Source of the DNA: Gammaproteobacteria bacterium
Lineage (GTDB): Bacteria > Pseudomonadota > Gammaproteobacteria > UBA6429 > Thiohalophilaceae
Reading direction: 5' to 3'
Length of the DNA stretch: 12,580 nt
Assembly (NCBI GenBank): GCA_011052165.1
Contig: DRJN01000171.1
Span: 1 to 12,580, forward strand
Below the pieces are notes generated by a model that did not search any database, was not told the origin of the DNA, and saw nothing but the letters and a program-made list of their open reading frames with translations. The translations under genes and the position numbers were made by a program. Positions 7,325 through 12,580 of this stretch are shown here, piece by piece. Numbering within the stretch: the first letter of the stretch is position 1; each line of letters opens with the position of its first letter.

Positions 7325-8731
7325 ATGAGCGAACCCCGCACTCACAGCGCCCCATATATTCTGGTAGTCGACGACGAACCGGACATCCGCCATCTGGTAC
7401 AGGAAATTCTCGAAGACGAAGGCTATGAAGTCAGCGTGGCCGAGAACGGCGAGGCCGCCCGCATCGCCCACCGCCAGCGCCGCCCCGACCTGGTACTGCT
7501 GGATATCTGGATGCCGGATCTGGATGGCATCAGCCTGCTCAAAGAATGGTCCGAGGAAGGCCATCTACCGATGCCGGTGATCATGATATCCGGCCACGGC
7601 ACCGTAGAAACCGCGGTCGAAGCCACCCGTCTGGGCGCCTATGACTTCATCGAGAAACCGCTGTCCCTGGCCAAACTGCTGCTCACGATTGAGCATGCCC
7701 TGGAGACCGACACGCTGCAACAGGAAAACCGCGGCCTGCTCAGTCAGACCGCCAGCATTAAGGAACCCATCGGCAAAAGTCCGCCCATGCAAAAACTACG
7801 CGAGCAATTGCAGCAGGTTGCCGGACATGACAGCTGGGTGCTGCTGGATGGTGAACCCGGTTGCGGCATGAACGTCGCCGCCCGTTATCTGCACGCGATG
7901 AGCAAGCGCAGTACCCGGCGTCTGATTGAAGTCAACATCGGGGCTCTCCCGGAAAAACACTCGGCCCGCAAACTGTTCGGCTACGAAGAAGGCGGCAAAG
8001 TGCACTACGGTCTGCTGGAGCAGGCCAATGGCGGCAGCCTGCTGCTATACGACATTGCTGAAATGGATCCTGACACCCAGCGCCGCCTGCATTCCGCCCT
8101 CTCGGCCAAGTCCTTTGTACGCATCGGCGGCGAGCAACCGGTACAGATGCATGCCCGTATCATTGCCGCCAGTTGCCATGATCTGCAACAACAGATTAGC
8201 AACGATCATTTCCGCAAGGATCTTTATTATCAACTCAACGTGGTGCCGATACACATTCCGCCGTTGCGTGAACACCGCGAGGATATACCTGAATTACTGG
8301 CTTACTTCAGCCATTATTTTATTGAACAAGAAAGCCTGCCCTACCGTCATTTCAGCCTCGCCGCCCAGAACCGCCTGCGTAACTATCCCTGGCCAGGCAA
8401 TATTCGTGAACTCATAAATCTGGTGCAACGGCTGCTAATCATCAGCAAGGGTGAAGAAATCACGCTGGAAGAGGTCGATATGGCGCTGGGCGAGCCGCTA
8501 CCGGCAAGCACGACCACCCCCCGCTCTGACGAATCGAATACGCAAGCCGATGACTTTGTTCGCCCCCTGCGCGAAGCACGGGAAGAATTCGAGCGCCGTT
8601 ATCTACGCCATCAGTTACGCCTGAATAACGGTAATGTCAGCAAGGTGGCGCAAATAGCCGGGCTGGAACGCACCCACCTGTATCGTAAACTGCGAAGCCT
8701 GGGAATTGATCCAAAAGATAACAAAAACTAA
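7325..8731 (+). CDS. ntrX: NtrX-type response regulator with degenerate AAA+ ATPase domain
   Basis: 468 residues from ATG 7325, one base after the ntrY stop; ATG 7301 and GTG 7253 would only add a non-conserved leader. The receiver domain (about 10-125) is intact: Asp16/Asp17, phospho-accepting Asp60, Ser89 and Lys111. The AAA+ region (about 148-390) is clearly of NtrC type but altered. Walker A reads GEPGCGMN, with Met182 for the catalytic Lys. Walker B ends LLLYDI, with Tyr242 for Asp. The GAFTGA loop is replaced by GGKVHYG. The usual AATNRD is AASCHD, and the usual YYRLNV is YYQLNV. WPGNIREL is kept. A Fis-type helix-turn-helix lies at about 430-461. The protein is therefore probably a phosphorylation-controlled DNA binder that does not activate sigma-54. 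The frame is intact, so it is not a pseudogene. Confidence 0.93.
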   Translation: MSEPRTHSAPYILVVDDEPDIRHLVQEILEDEGYEVSVAENGEAARIAHRQRRPDLVLLDIWMPDLDGISLLKEWSEEGHLPMPVIMISGHGTVETAVEATRLGAYDFIEKPLSLAKLLLTIEHALETDTLQQENRGLLSQTASIKEPIGKSPPMQKLREQLQQVAGHDSWVLLDGEPGCGMNVAARYLHAMSKRSTRRLIEVNIGALPEKHSARKLFGYEEGGKVHYGLLEQANGGSLLLYDIAEMDPDTQRRLHSALSAKSFVRIGGEQPVQMHARIIAASCHDLQQQISNDHFRKDLYYQLNVVPIHIPPLREHREDIPELLAYFSHYFIEQESLPYRHFSLAAQNRLRNYPWPGNIRELINLVQRLLIISKGEEITLEEVDMALGEPLPASTTTPRSDESNTQADDFVRPLREAREEFERRYLRHQLRLNNGNVSKVAQIAGLERTHLYRKLRSLGIDPKDNKN

Positions 8732-8748
8732 GCGCGCCTTGAATAAAC

Positions 8749-8773
8749 TACCCCGCCGCAAACGGACGGGGTA
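8749..8773. repeat. GC-rich hairpin downstream of ntrX
   Basis: TACCCCG (8749-8755) pairs with CGGGGTA (8767-8773), and inner CCG/CGG bases extend the stem with one bulged A. No T-run follows, so it is at best a weak factor-independent terminator. The segment CGCCGCAA..CGG..GGG recurs in degenerate form at 8834-8858, which points to a repeat family rather than a dedicated ntrX terminator. Confidence 0.5.
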
Positions 8774-8790
8774 TTAAGTTGTGGCGTGCT

Positions 8791-8817
8791 GATGGGTTTC
8801 GCTTCGCTCTACCCATC
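8791..8817. repeat. GATGGGT...ACCCATC palindromic repeat
   Basis: A perfect 7-bp stem, GATGGGT (8791-8797) with ACCCATC (8811-8817), encloses a 13-base loop TTCGCTTCGCTCT. From memory, closely similar sequences recur in intergenic regions of many beta- and gammaproteobacteria. I cannot verify the copy number from this window; it occurs once here. Confidence 0.5.
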
Positions 8818-8833
8818 CTACTGCTACTGTTTT

Positions 8834-8858
8834 TCGCCGCAAGCGGCAGGGAAAATTA
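8834..8858. repeat. Degenerate second copy of the 8749-8773 repeat motif
   Basis: This stretch reads TCGCCGCAAGCGGCAGGG and then an AT-rich tail. It lines up with CGCCGCAAACGGACGGGG at 8754-8771, with a few substitutions and no gap, and both are followed by ATTA-like sequence. GCCGC (8836-8840) and GCGGC (8843-8847) form its own small dyad. The 8791-8817 hairpin lies between the two copies. Confidence 0.4.
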
Positions 8859-8874
8859 CACCCAAAGAGATTAA

Positions 8875-8998
8875 TTCCGTTCGCCCTGAGCCTGTCGAAG
8901 GGTATAATAGATAACATTATAATGTTCACGCTATTCTCCATTCATGGTTCGGAAAACCGCTCCTGAACCCGGTCGAACAGGCTCACTATACAACGGAA
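8875..8998. repeat. Inverted-repeat element with GAGCCTGTCGAA arms
   Basis: Outer ends TTCCGTT (8875-8881) and AACGGAA (8992-8998) are perfect inverted repeats. Just inside, GAGCCTGTCGAA (8889-8900) faces TCGAACAGGCTC on the right side (about 8973-8984), complementary except for one extra base. The right side also has a second, diverged CCTGAACCCGG-type arm. From memory, CCTGAGCCTGTCGAAGG is a widespread intergenic repeat motif in Proteobacteria. The whole looks like a miniature inverted-repeat element of 124 bases without coding capacity. Confidence 0.6.
8903..8926. promoter_or_regulatory. TATAAT boxes and a 14-bp perfect palindrome upstream of trkA
   Basis: A consensus -10 hexamer TATAAT lies at 8903-8908. 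The perfect palindrome AACATTATAATGTT (8913-8926) contains TATAAT in both orientations. No good TTGACA-like -35 sits 16-18 bases upstream of either; TTCGCC at 8880-8885 is the best for the first. The palindrome is the centre of the inverted-repeat element. It could give trkA a promoter about 120 bases upstream, or be only the AT-rich tip of a cruciform. Confidence 0.3.
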
Positions 8999-9048
8999 AA
9001 ATGAACCCACGTTTTCCCAATAACAAACGCAAATAACAAACGGACCCT

Positions 9049-10425
9049 ATGAAAATTATCATCCTCGGCGCCGGTCAGGTAGGCAGTTCGCTGTCAGAAA
9101 ATCTGACCAGTGAAGCCAACGATATCACCATTGTTGATAAAAACGAGGCCGCCCTGCAGGCCTTGCAGGACCGGCTGGATCTGGGTACGGTTTACGGCCA
9201 CGCCTCACATCCGGATGTGCTCAGCCGCGCCGGTGCGGATGATGCGGATATGCTCATCGCCGTCACCGACAGCGATGAGACCAACATGATCGCCTGCCAG
9301 GTGGCTTACACCCTGTTTCACACACCCACCAAGATCGCCCGCGTACGCTCGATCGAATATCTGAAGCACAAACGTCTGTTCAGCCAGGAGGCGCTGCCGA
9401 TTGATGTACTCATCAGTCCGGAACAGATCATTACCGATTATATACAACGTCTGATCCAGCATCCCGGCACCCTGCAGGTACTGGATTTCGCCAACGGTCA
9501 GGTACAACTGGTCGGCGTGCGCGCCTACTACGGCGGTCCCATGGTCGGCCATGAGCTGCGTGAAATTGGCGCACATATGCCGCGCGGCGTCGAAACCCGC
9601 GTGGCCGCCATCTATCGTCAGGATCGCGCCATCATTCCCGAGGGCCACACGGTGATTGAAGCCGATGATGAGGTCTTCTTTATCGCCGCCACCAAACACA
9701 TCCGCACCGTCATGCGTGAATTGCGACGCCTGGATACCCCCTACCGGCGAATCATGATCGTCGGCGGCGGGAATATCGGTAAGCGCGTCGCCATGGCGCT
9801 GGAAAATGACTATCAGGTCAAATTGATCGATCACAATGCTGCCCGCACCCTTGACATTTCAAACGAGCTGAATAACACCATGGTGTTGTTAGGCGATGCC
9901 GCCGACGAGGAATTGTTGCAGGAAGAAAATATCGAAAACATCGATGTCTTCTGCGCCCTGACCAACGACGACGAAGCCAATATTCTCTCATCCATGCTGG
10001 CCAAGCGACTGGGGGCACGCAAGGTAATGACCCTGATTAACCGCACGGCCTATGTCGATCTGGTGCAAAGCGGTGACATCGACATTGCCATTTCTCCTCA
10101 GCAATCCACGATCGGCAGTTTACTCACTCACGTACGCCGCGGCGACGTGGTCAAGGTTCACTCTCTGCGCCGTGGCGCGGCCGAAGCCATCGAAGCGATT
10201 GCCCACGGCAGCAAAGACTCGTCACGAGTCGTTGGCCGCAGCCTCGGTGAACTCAAACTGCCCCAGGGCGCTACCATTGCCGCCATTGTGCGCGGCAGTC
10301 AGGTCATCATCGCTCATCACGGCGTCGTCATCGAACCGGAAGACCATGTGATTCTGTTCCTGATCGACAAGAACCGCATCTCACAGGTAGAGAAACTGTT
10401 CCAGGTCGGGATTACTTTTATTTAA
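9049..10425 (+). CDS. trkA: Trk K+ uptake system NAD-binding regulatory subunit TrkA
   Basis: 458 residues, the same length as E. coli TrkA. This peripheral cytoplasmic subunit binds NAD(H) and other nucleotides and gates the TrkH/TrkG channel. The protein is a tandem duplication: RCK_N (about 1-125) with GAGQVG at 7-12 and acidic Asp30, RCK_C (about 140-225), a second RCK_N (about 232-350) with GGGNIG at 239-244 and Asp261, and a second RCK_C (about 370-455). Both glycine motifs are intact. The start follows from the beta strand beginning MKIIILGAGQ; only a weak GGA lies upstream. trkH follows after 129 bases, most of which are a repeat element. The gene is separated from ntrX by repeats but keeps the usual order. 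Confidence 0.97.
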   Translation: MKIIILGAGQVGSSLSENLTSEANDITIVDKNEAALQALQDRLDLGTVYGHASHPDVLSRAGADDADMLIAVTDSDETNMIACQVAYTLFHTPTKIARVRSIEYLKHKRLFSQEALPIDVLISPEQIITDYIQRLIQHPGTLQVLDFANGQVQLVGVRAYYGGPMVGHELREIGAHMPRGVETRVAAIYRQDRAIIPEGHTVIEADDEVFFIAATKHIRTVMRELRRLDTPYRRIMIVGGGNIGKRVAMALENDYQVKLIDHNAARTLDISNELNNTMVLLGDAADEELLQEENIENIDVFCALTNDDEANILSSMLAKRLGARKVMTLINRTAYVDLVQSGDIDIAISPQQSTIGSLLTHVRRGDVVKVHSLRRGAAEAIEAIAHGSKDSSRVVGRSLGELKLPQGATIAAIVRGSQVIIAHHGVVIEPEDHVILFLIDKNRISQVEKLFQVGITFI

Positions 10426-10433
10426 AAGAACCC

Positions 10434-10528
10434 GGGGTGAGAAACCGAGAACTAAATTATTGTGGACATAAAAAGATACCATATTAATCGTTGCATAAGT
10501 ATTTGCATGTATTTTATCCCCTCACCCC
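10434..10528 (+). repeat. Dispersed repeat, copy 2, between trkA and trkH
   Basis: The core at 10481-10508 is the reverse complement of 68-95 with 26 of 28 matches. Flanking inverted repeats GGGGTGAG (10434-10441) and CTCACCCC (10521-10528) bound a 95-base unit that resembles a miniature inverted-repeat element. The core carries TTGCAT twice, at 10491-10496 and 10503-10508, 12 bases apart. The unit starts nine bases after the trkA stop and ends 26 bases before the trkH start, so it occupies almost the whole gap. No ORF of note lies within. Confidence 0.6.
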
Positions 10529-10554
10529 CAGGCCCTAGCTCCTCGCCCTAAAAA

Positions 10555-12009
10555 ATGCAATTCCTCGTTATCCAGCGCATGATCGGTCTTTTGCTGATGA
10601 TATTCAGCGTCACCACGCTGCCACCCATGCTGGTGTCGATCATTTATCGGGACGGCAGCCTTCAGCCTTTCCTTTATACCTTTGCCATCACCCTGGTTGC
10701 CGGCATCCTGCTCTGGCTGCCGGTGAAAAACCAGCGCCGGGAACTGCACCTGCGTGACGGTTTCCTGGTGGTCGTGATGTTCTGGACGGTGCTGAGCCTG
10801 TTTGGTGCGATCCCCTTCATCCTGGCCGACCATCCGCACCTGAGCATTACCAATGCCGTATTCGAATCTCTCTCGGGCCTGACCACCACCGGGGCGACGG
10901 TCCTGCAAGGACTCGATCAACTACCCAAAAGTATTCTCTATTATCGCCAGCAATTACAGTGGCTGGGCGGCATGGGTATCATCGTCCTGGCCGTGGCCAT
11001 CATGCCCATGCTTGGCATCGGCGGTATGCAGCTCTACCGCGCCGAAACACCCGGTCCCATCAAGAGCAGCAAACTCATGCCGCGCATTACCGAAACTGCC
11101 AGAGCGCTCTGGTTTGTCTATCTGACCCTGACCGTCGCCTGTGGCATCGGTTACTGGATGGCGGGCATGGATGCCTTTGATGCAGTCGCGCACAGTTTTT
11201 CAACGGTATCTATTGGTGGCTTTTCCACCCACGATGCTAATATGGGTTATTTTATCGACAAACCCATGGTTGAAGTTGTGGCCATCGTTTTCATGTTCCT
11301 GTCCGGCGTCAATTTCAGCCTCCACTTTAGAGCATGGCGTACACGCAACCTGCGTAATTATCTGTTCGATTCTGAATTTAAAACCTATGTTGCCCTCATG
11401 CTGACCGCCTGTGTTGTCACCACGGGCTATCTTTATTATAAAGGTCTGTTCGCCAGCCACCACGAAACTCTGATTCACGGTATTTTTCAGGTGGTGTCCA
11501 TCGGCACCACTACCGGCTTTACCACTTATCAGTATCATCTCTGGCCGGATTTTCTGTTGGTCATACTGATGTTCACCAGTTTCATTGGCGCCTGCGCCGG
11601 TTCGACCGGTGGTGGGATGAAAGTCATTCGTTTTCTGCTGCTGCTGCGCCAGGGCTTGCGCGAAATCATGCGCGTCATTCACCCCAACGCGGTTGTCCCT
11701 ATCAAGATTGGCGGCAAAGCCATGCCACTGCGGGTAGTGGAATCGGTCTGGGGCTTCTTTTCCGCCTATGTCGTCGCCTTCGTCGCCATTATGCTGATCA
11801 TGATGATGACCGGTCTGGATCAGGTAACCGCCTTCTCCGCCGTCGCCGCTACCATGAACAATCTCGGCCCCGGTCTGGGTGATGTGGCGCTCAACTACGC
11901 CTCACTGACAGACGCAGCCAAATGGGTGCTGTGCTTCGCCATGCTGCTGGGACGACTGGAAATCTTCACCCTGCTGGTATTCCTGACGCCGTCATTCTGG
12001 CGAAAATGA
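10555..12009 (+). CDS. trkH: Trk K+ channel/transporter membrane subunit TrkH
   Basis: 484 residues against 483 in E. coli. The protein forms the K+-conducting pathway in the inner membrane and is gated by TrkA. Four pore-loop repeats are visible by their selectivity-filter segments: TTTGA (110-114), SIGGFS (219-224), GTTTGF (317-322) and NNLGPG (435-440), each between hydrophobic helices. FIGACAGSTGGGMKVIR (from 343) is a typical TrkH segment. The N-terminus (MQFLVIQRMIGLLLMIFS) aligns directly with E. coli MHFRAITRIVGLLVILFS, and an in-frame TAA lies three bases before the ATG, so the start is firm. No Shine-Dalgarno is seen; the sequence before the ATG is the C-rich edge of the repeat element plus a short A-run. 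Confidence 0.97.
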   Translation: MQFLVIQRMIGLLLMIFSVTTLPPMLVSIIYRDGSLQPFLYTFAITLVAGILLWLPVKNQRRELHLRDGFLVVVMFWTVLSLFGAIPFILADHPHLSITNAVFESLSGLTTTGATVLQGLDQLPKSILYYRQQLQWLGGMGIIVLAVAIMPMLGIGGMQLYRAETPGPIKSSKLMPRITETARALWFVYLTLTVACGIGYWMAGMDAFDAVAHSFSTVSIGGFSTHDANMGYFIDKPMVEVVAIVFMFLSGVNFSLHFRAWRTRNLRNYLFDSEFKTYVALMLTACVVTTGYLYYKGLFASHHETLIHGIFQVVSIGTTTGFTTYQYHLWPDFLLVILMFTSFIGACAGSTGGGMKVIRFLLLLRQGLREIMRVIHPNAVVPIKIGGKAMPLRVVESVWGFFSAYVVAFVAIMLIMMMTGLDQVTAFSAVAATMNNLGPGLGDVALNYASLTDAAKWVLCFAMLLGRLEIFTLLVFLTPSFWRK

Positions 12010-12054
12010 TCGCTGACAGGCGATGACCGCTGAACGCCAGGACATTATTCCCTG

Positions 12055-12082
12055 ATCTGCGCCTGATCCCAAACGCGCAGAT
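12055..12082 (+). terminator. Hairpin downstream of trkH, possible terminator
   Basis: ATCTGCGC (12055-12062) and GCGCAGAT (12075-12082) form a perfect 8-bp stem with a 12-base loop, 45 bases after the trkH stop. No T-run follows on the plus strand, so intrinsic termination is doubtful. It may act with Rho or protect the 3' end. CCTGATC also occurs twice here as a direct repeat (12051-12057, 12062-12068). Confidence 0.35.
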
Positions 12083-12100
12083 AAGCGGATAAGGGATAAG
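12080..12100. repeat. Short GGATAAG tandem repeat
   Basis: GGATAAG occurs twice head to tail (12087-12093, 12094-12100), and a partial copy, GATAAG, lies at 12080-12085. A related GATTAAG follows at 12111-12117. It is a microsatellite-like tract without known function. Confidence 0.45.
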
Positions 12101-12167
12101 GGTCACAAGGGATTAAGAAGCTGCCCGACAATTGCACGTTACGCAATCGGATGCTTGCATAGGCGTT

Positions 12168-12177
12168 GGGGGGGGGG
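12168..12177. repeat. Ten-base poly-G run
   Basis: An uninterrupted run of ten G lies 129 bases before the GTG start of the HyfC/HycD-like gene. Such runs are slippage-prone and could change promoter spacing, but a sequencing-length error is as likely from this single reading. Confidence 0.6.
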
Positions 12178-12306
12178 TAACATTTAATTCAATGGTGAAG
12201 GAGTTCGCCGCGGCGCACGCCGGAATCGCCCTCTCGGCTGATGACTCTTATCTACAGGTGGCTGCTGTTTGAGCCGCGGGAATAGTGTTTAGTGTGAGGA
12301 GGGTGT

Positions 12307-12580
12307 GTGCCGGGTCTCGTTAATCATCTGCTCGCCAATCTTCTCCAAGCCGCCTTTCTGATCCTCCTCTCGCCGTTGGTGAGCGGCGTACTCGCGCGCA
12401 TCGAGGAAATGATGCAGGGCAAGCACGGCCCGAGCATCTTCCAGCCCTACCGCGACATCGCCAAACTCTTCACCAAGGAAGAGTTGGTTTCCGAAGATTC
12501 CTCCTGGGTATTTCGCTTCGCGCCGCTGATACAGTTCGTGATGCCGGTTTTCGTCGTCCTGCTAGTACCGGCGCTCACCG
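12307..12580 (+). CDS. HyfC/HycD-type membrane subunit, N-terminal part (cut by window end)
   Basis: The first 91 codons of a protein that resembles E. coli HycD and HyfC, the NuoH-like membrane subunits of formate hydrogenlyase and related group 4 complexes. GTG 12307 follows AGGAGG (12297-12302) by four bases, and an in-frame TGA lies just upstream (12295-12297). A first membrane helix (about 5-28) is followed by a conserved cytoplasmic loop, HGPSIFQPYRDIAKLF (about 40-55), then WVFRFAP and a second helix (about 71-91). HycD has the corresponding RRGPGVLQEYRDIIKLL and GWVFRLTP. The family anchors the hydrophilic arm and helps couple electron transfer to ion movement. Whether the complex is a hydrogenase, a formate-linked complex or another module needs the genes beyond 12580. 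No hyfB-like gene precedes it here. Confidence 0.85.
   Translation, partial: MPGLVNHLLANLLQAAFLILLSPLVSGVLARIEEMMQGKHGPSIFQPYRDIAKLFTKEELVSEDSSWVFRFAPLIQFVMPVFVVLLVPALT

Larger units (their letters stand above)
8732..9048. other. Repeat-filled intergenic region between ntrX and trkA
   Basis: These 317 bases contain no supported gene. From left to right they hold a GC-rich hairpin (8749-8773), a GATGGGT/ACCCATC hairpin (8791-8817), a second degenerate copy of the first hairpin motif (8834-8858), and a 124-base element bounded by inverted repeats (8875-8998) with an AT-rich palindrome inside. About 50 unremarkable bases lead to trkA. The gap breaks the otherwise tight series, so trkA probably has its own promoter or depends on read-through. 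Confidence 0.7.
12010..12306. other. Intergenic region between trkH and the HyfC/HycD-like gene
   Basis: These 297 bases contain no supported gene. They hold a strong hairpin (12055-12082), a short GGATAAG tandem repeat (12080-12100), a near-palindrome ATTGC-ACGTTAC-GCAAT (12131-12147), a run of ten G (12168-12177), and an AGGAGG ribosome-binding site at the end. A 26-codon ORF at 12192-12272 has no Shine-Dalgarno and is probably chance. The promoter for the next gene should lie here, but I could not assign one. Confidence 0.6.

Noticed and set aside
7859..8240. ntrX as a pseudogene
   Set aside because: The frame is uninterrupted and the receiver and HTH residues are conserved, so altered function fits better than decay.
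12192..12272. 26-codon ORF before the HyfC/HycD-like gene
   Set aside because: No ribosome-binding site and no similarity recognised; probably chance.
12010..12306. Sigma-54 promoter before the HyfC/HycD-like gene
   Set aside because: No TGGCAC-N5-TTGC arrangement with correct GG/GC spacing was found.
1..12580. CRISPR array, tRNA, rRNA, phage or defence genes
   Set aside because: No regularly spaced repeats, cloverleaf-like segments, or recognisable mobile or defence proteins were seen.

Overview
The window is a stretch of bacterial chromosome that looks gammaproteobacterial. The order tsaP-like (divergent), def, fmt, rsmB, DUF4390 gene, ntrY, ntrX, trkA, trkH is a conserved block in many Gammaproteobacteria. 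Protein lengths and catalytic residue numbering match E. coli Def, Fmt, RsmB, TrkA and TrkH closely. The intergenic gaps carry short palindromic repeats of the kind common in environmental gamma- and betaproteobacteria. The species cannot be named from sequence alone.

Layout. Positions 1-212 hold no gene, only palindromes and one copy of a dispersed repeat. A LysM lipoprotein gene (TsaP-like) lies on the minus strand at 213-1379. A 175-base divergent control region separates it from a long plus-strand series. That series is def and fmt (N-formyl removal from, and addition to, initiator methionine), rsmB (16S rRNA m5C967 methyltransferase), a secreted DUF4390 protein, ntrY (membrane sensor kinase) and ntrX (response regulator). 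rsmB through ntrX are tightly packed. After ntrX comes a 317-base gap packed with repeats, then trkA. A second copy of the dispersed repeat separates trkA from trkH. The last ~570 bases hold a 297-base gap with a hairpin, a short tandem repeat and a ten-G run, then the first 91 codons of a HyfC/HycD-type membrane subunit cut by the window end.

How the genes work together. def, fmt and rsmB serve translation. The DUF4390 protein and NtrYX probably form an envelope-sensing two-component module. TrkA and TrkH form a K+ uptake system. The HyfC/HycD-like protein probably begins a separate membrane respiratory or hydrogenase-type complex.

Most notable. NtrX keeps its receiver and DNA-binding domains, but its AAA+ domain has lost the Walker A lysine, the Walker B aspartate, the GAFTGA loop and other ATPase residues, so it probably does not work as a sigma-54 activating ATPase. 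Other points of interest are a 28-bp repeat core present twice 10.4 kb apart, a mosaic of repeat families between ntrX and trkA, and a 30-codon ORF linking fmt to rsmB through ATGA overlaps at both ends. I found no CRISPR array, tRNA, rRNA, transposase gene or phage gene, and no clear new multi-gene system.
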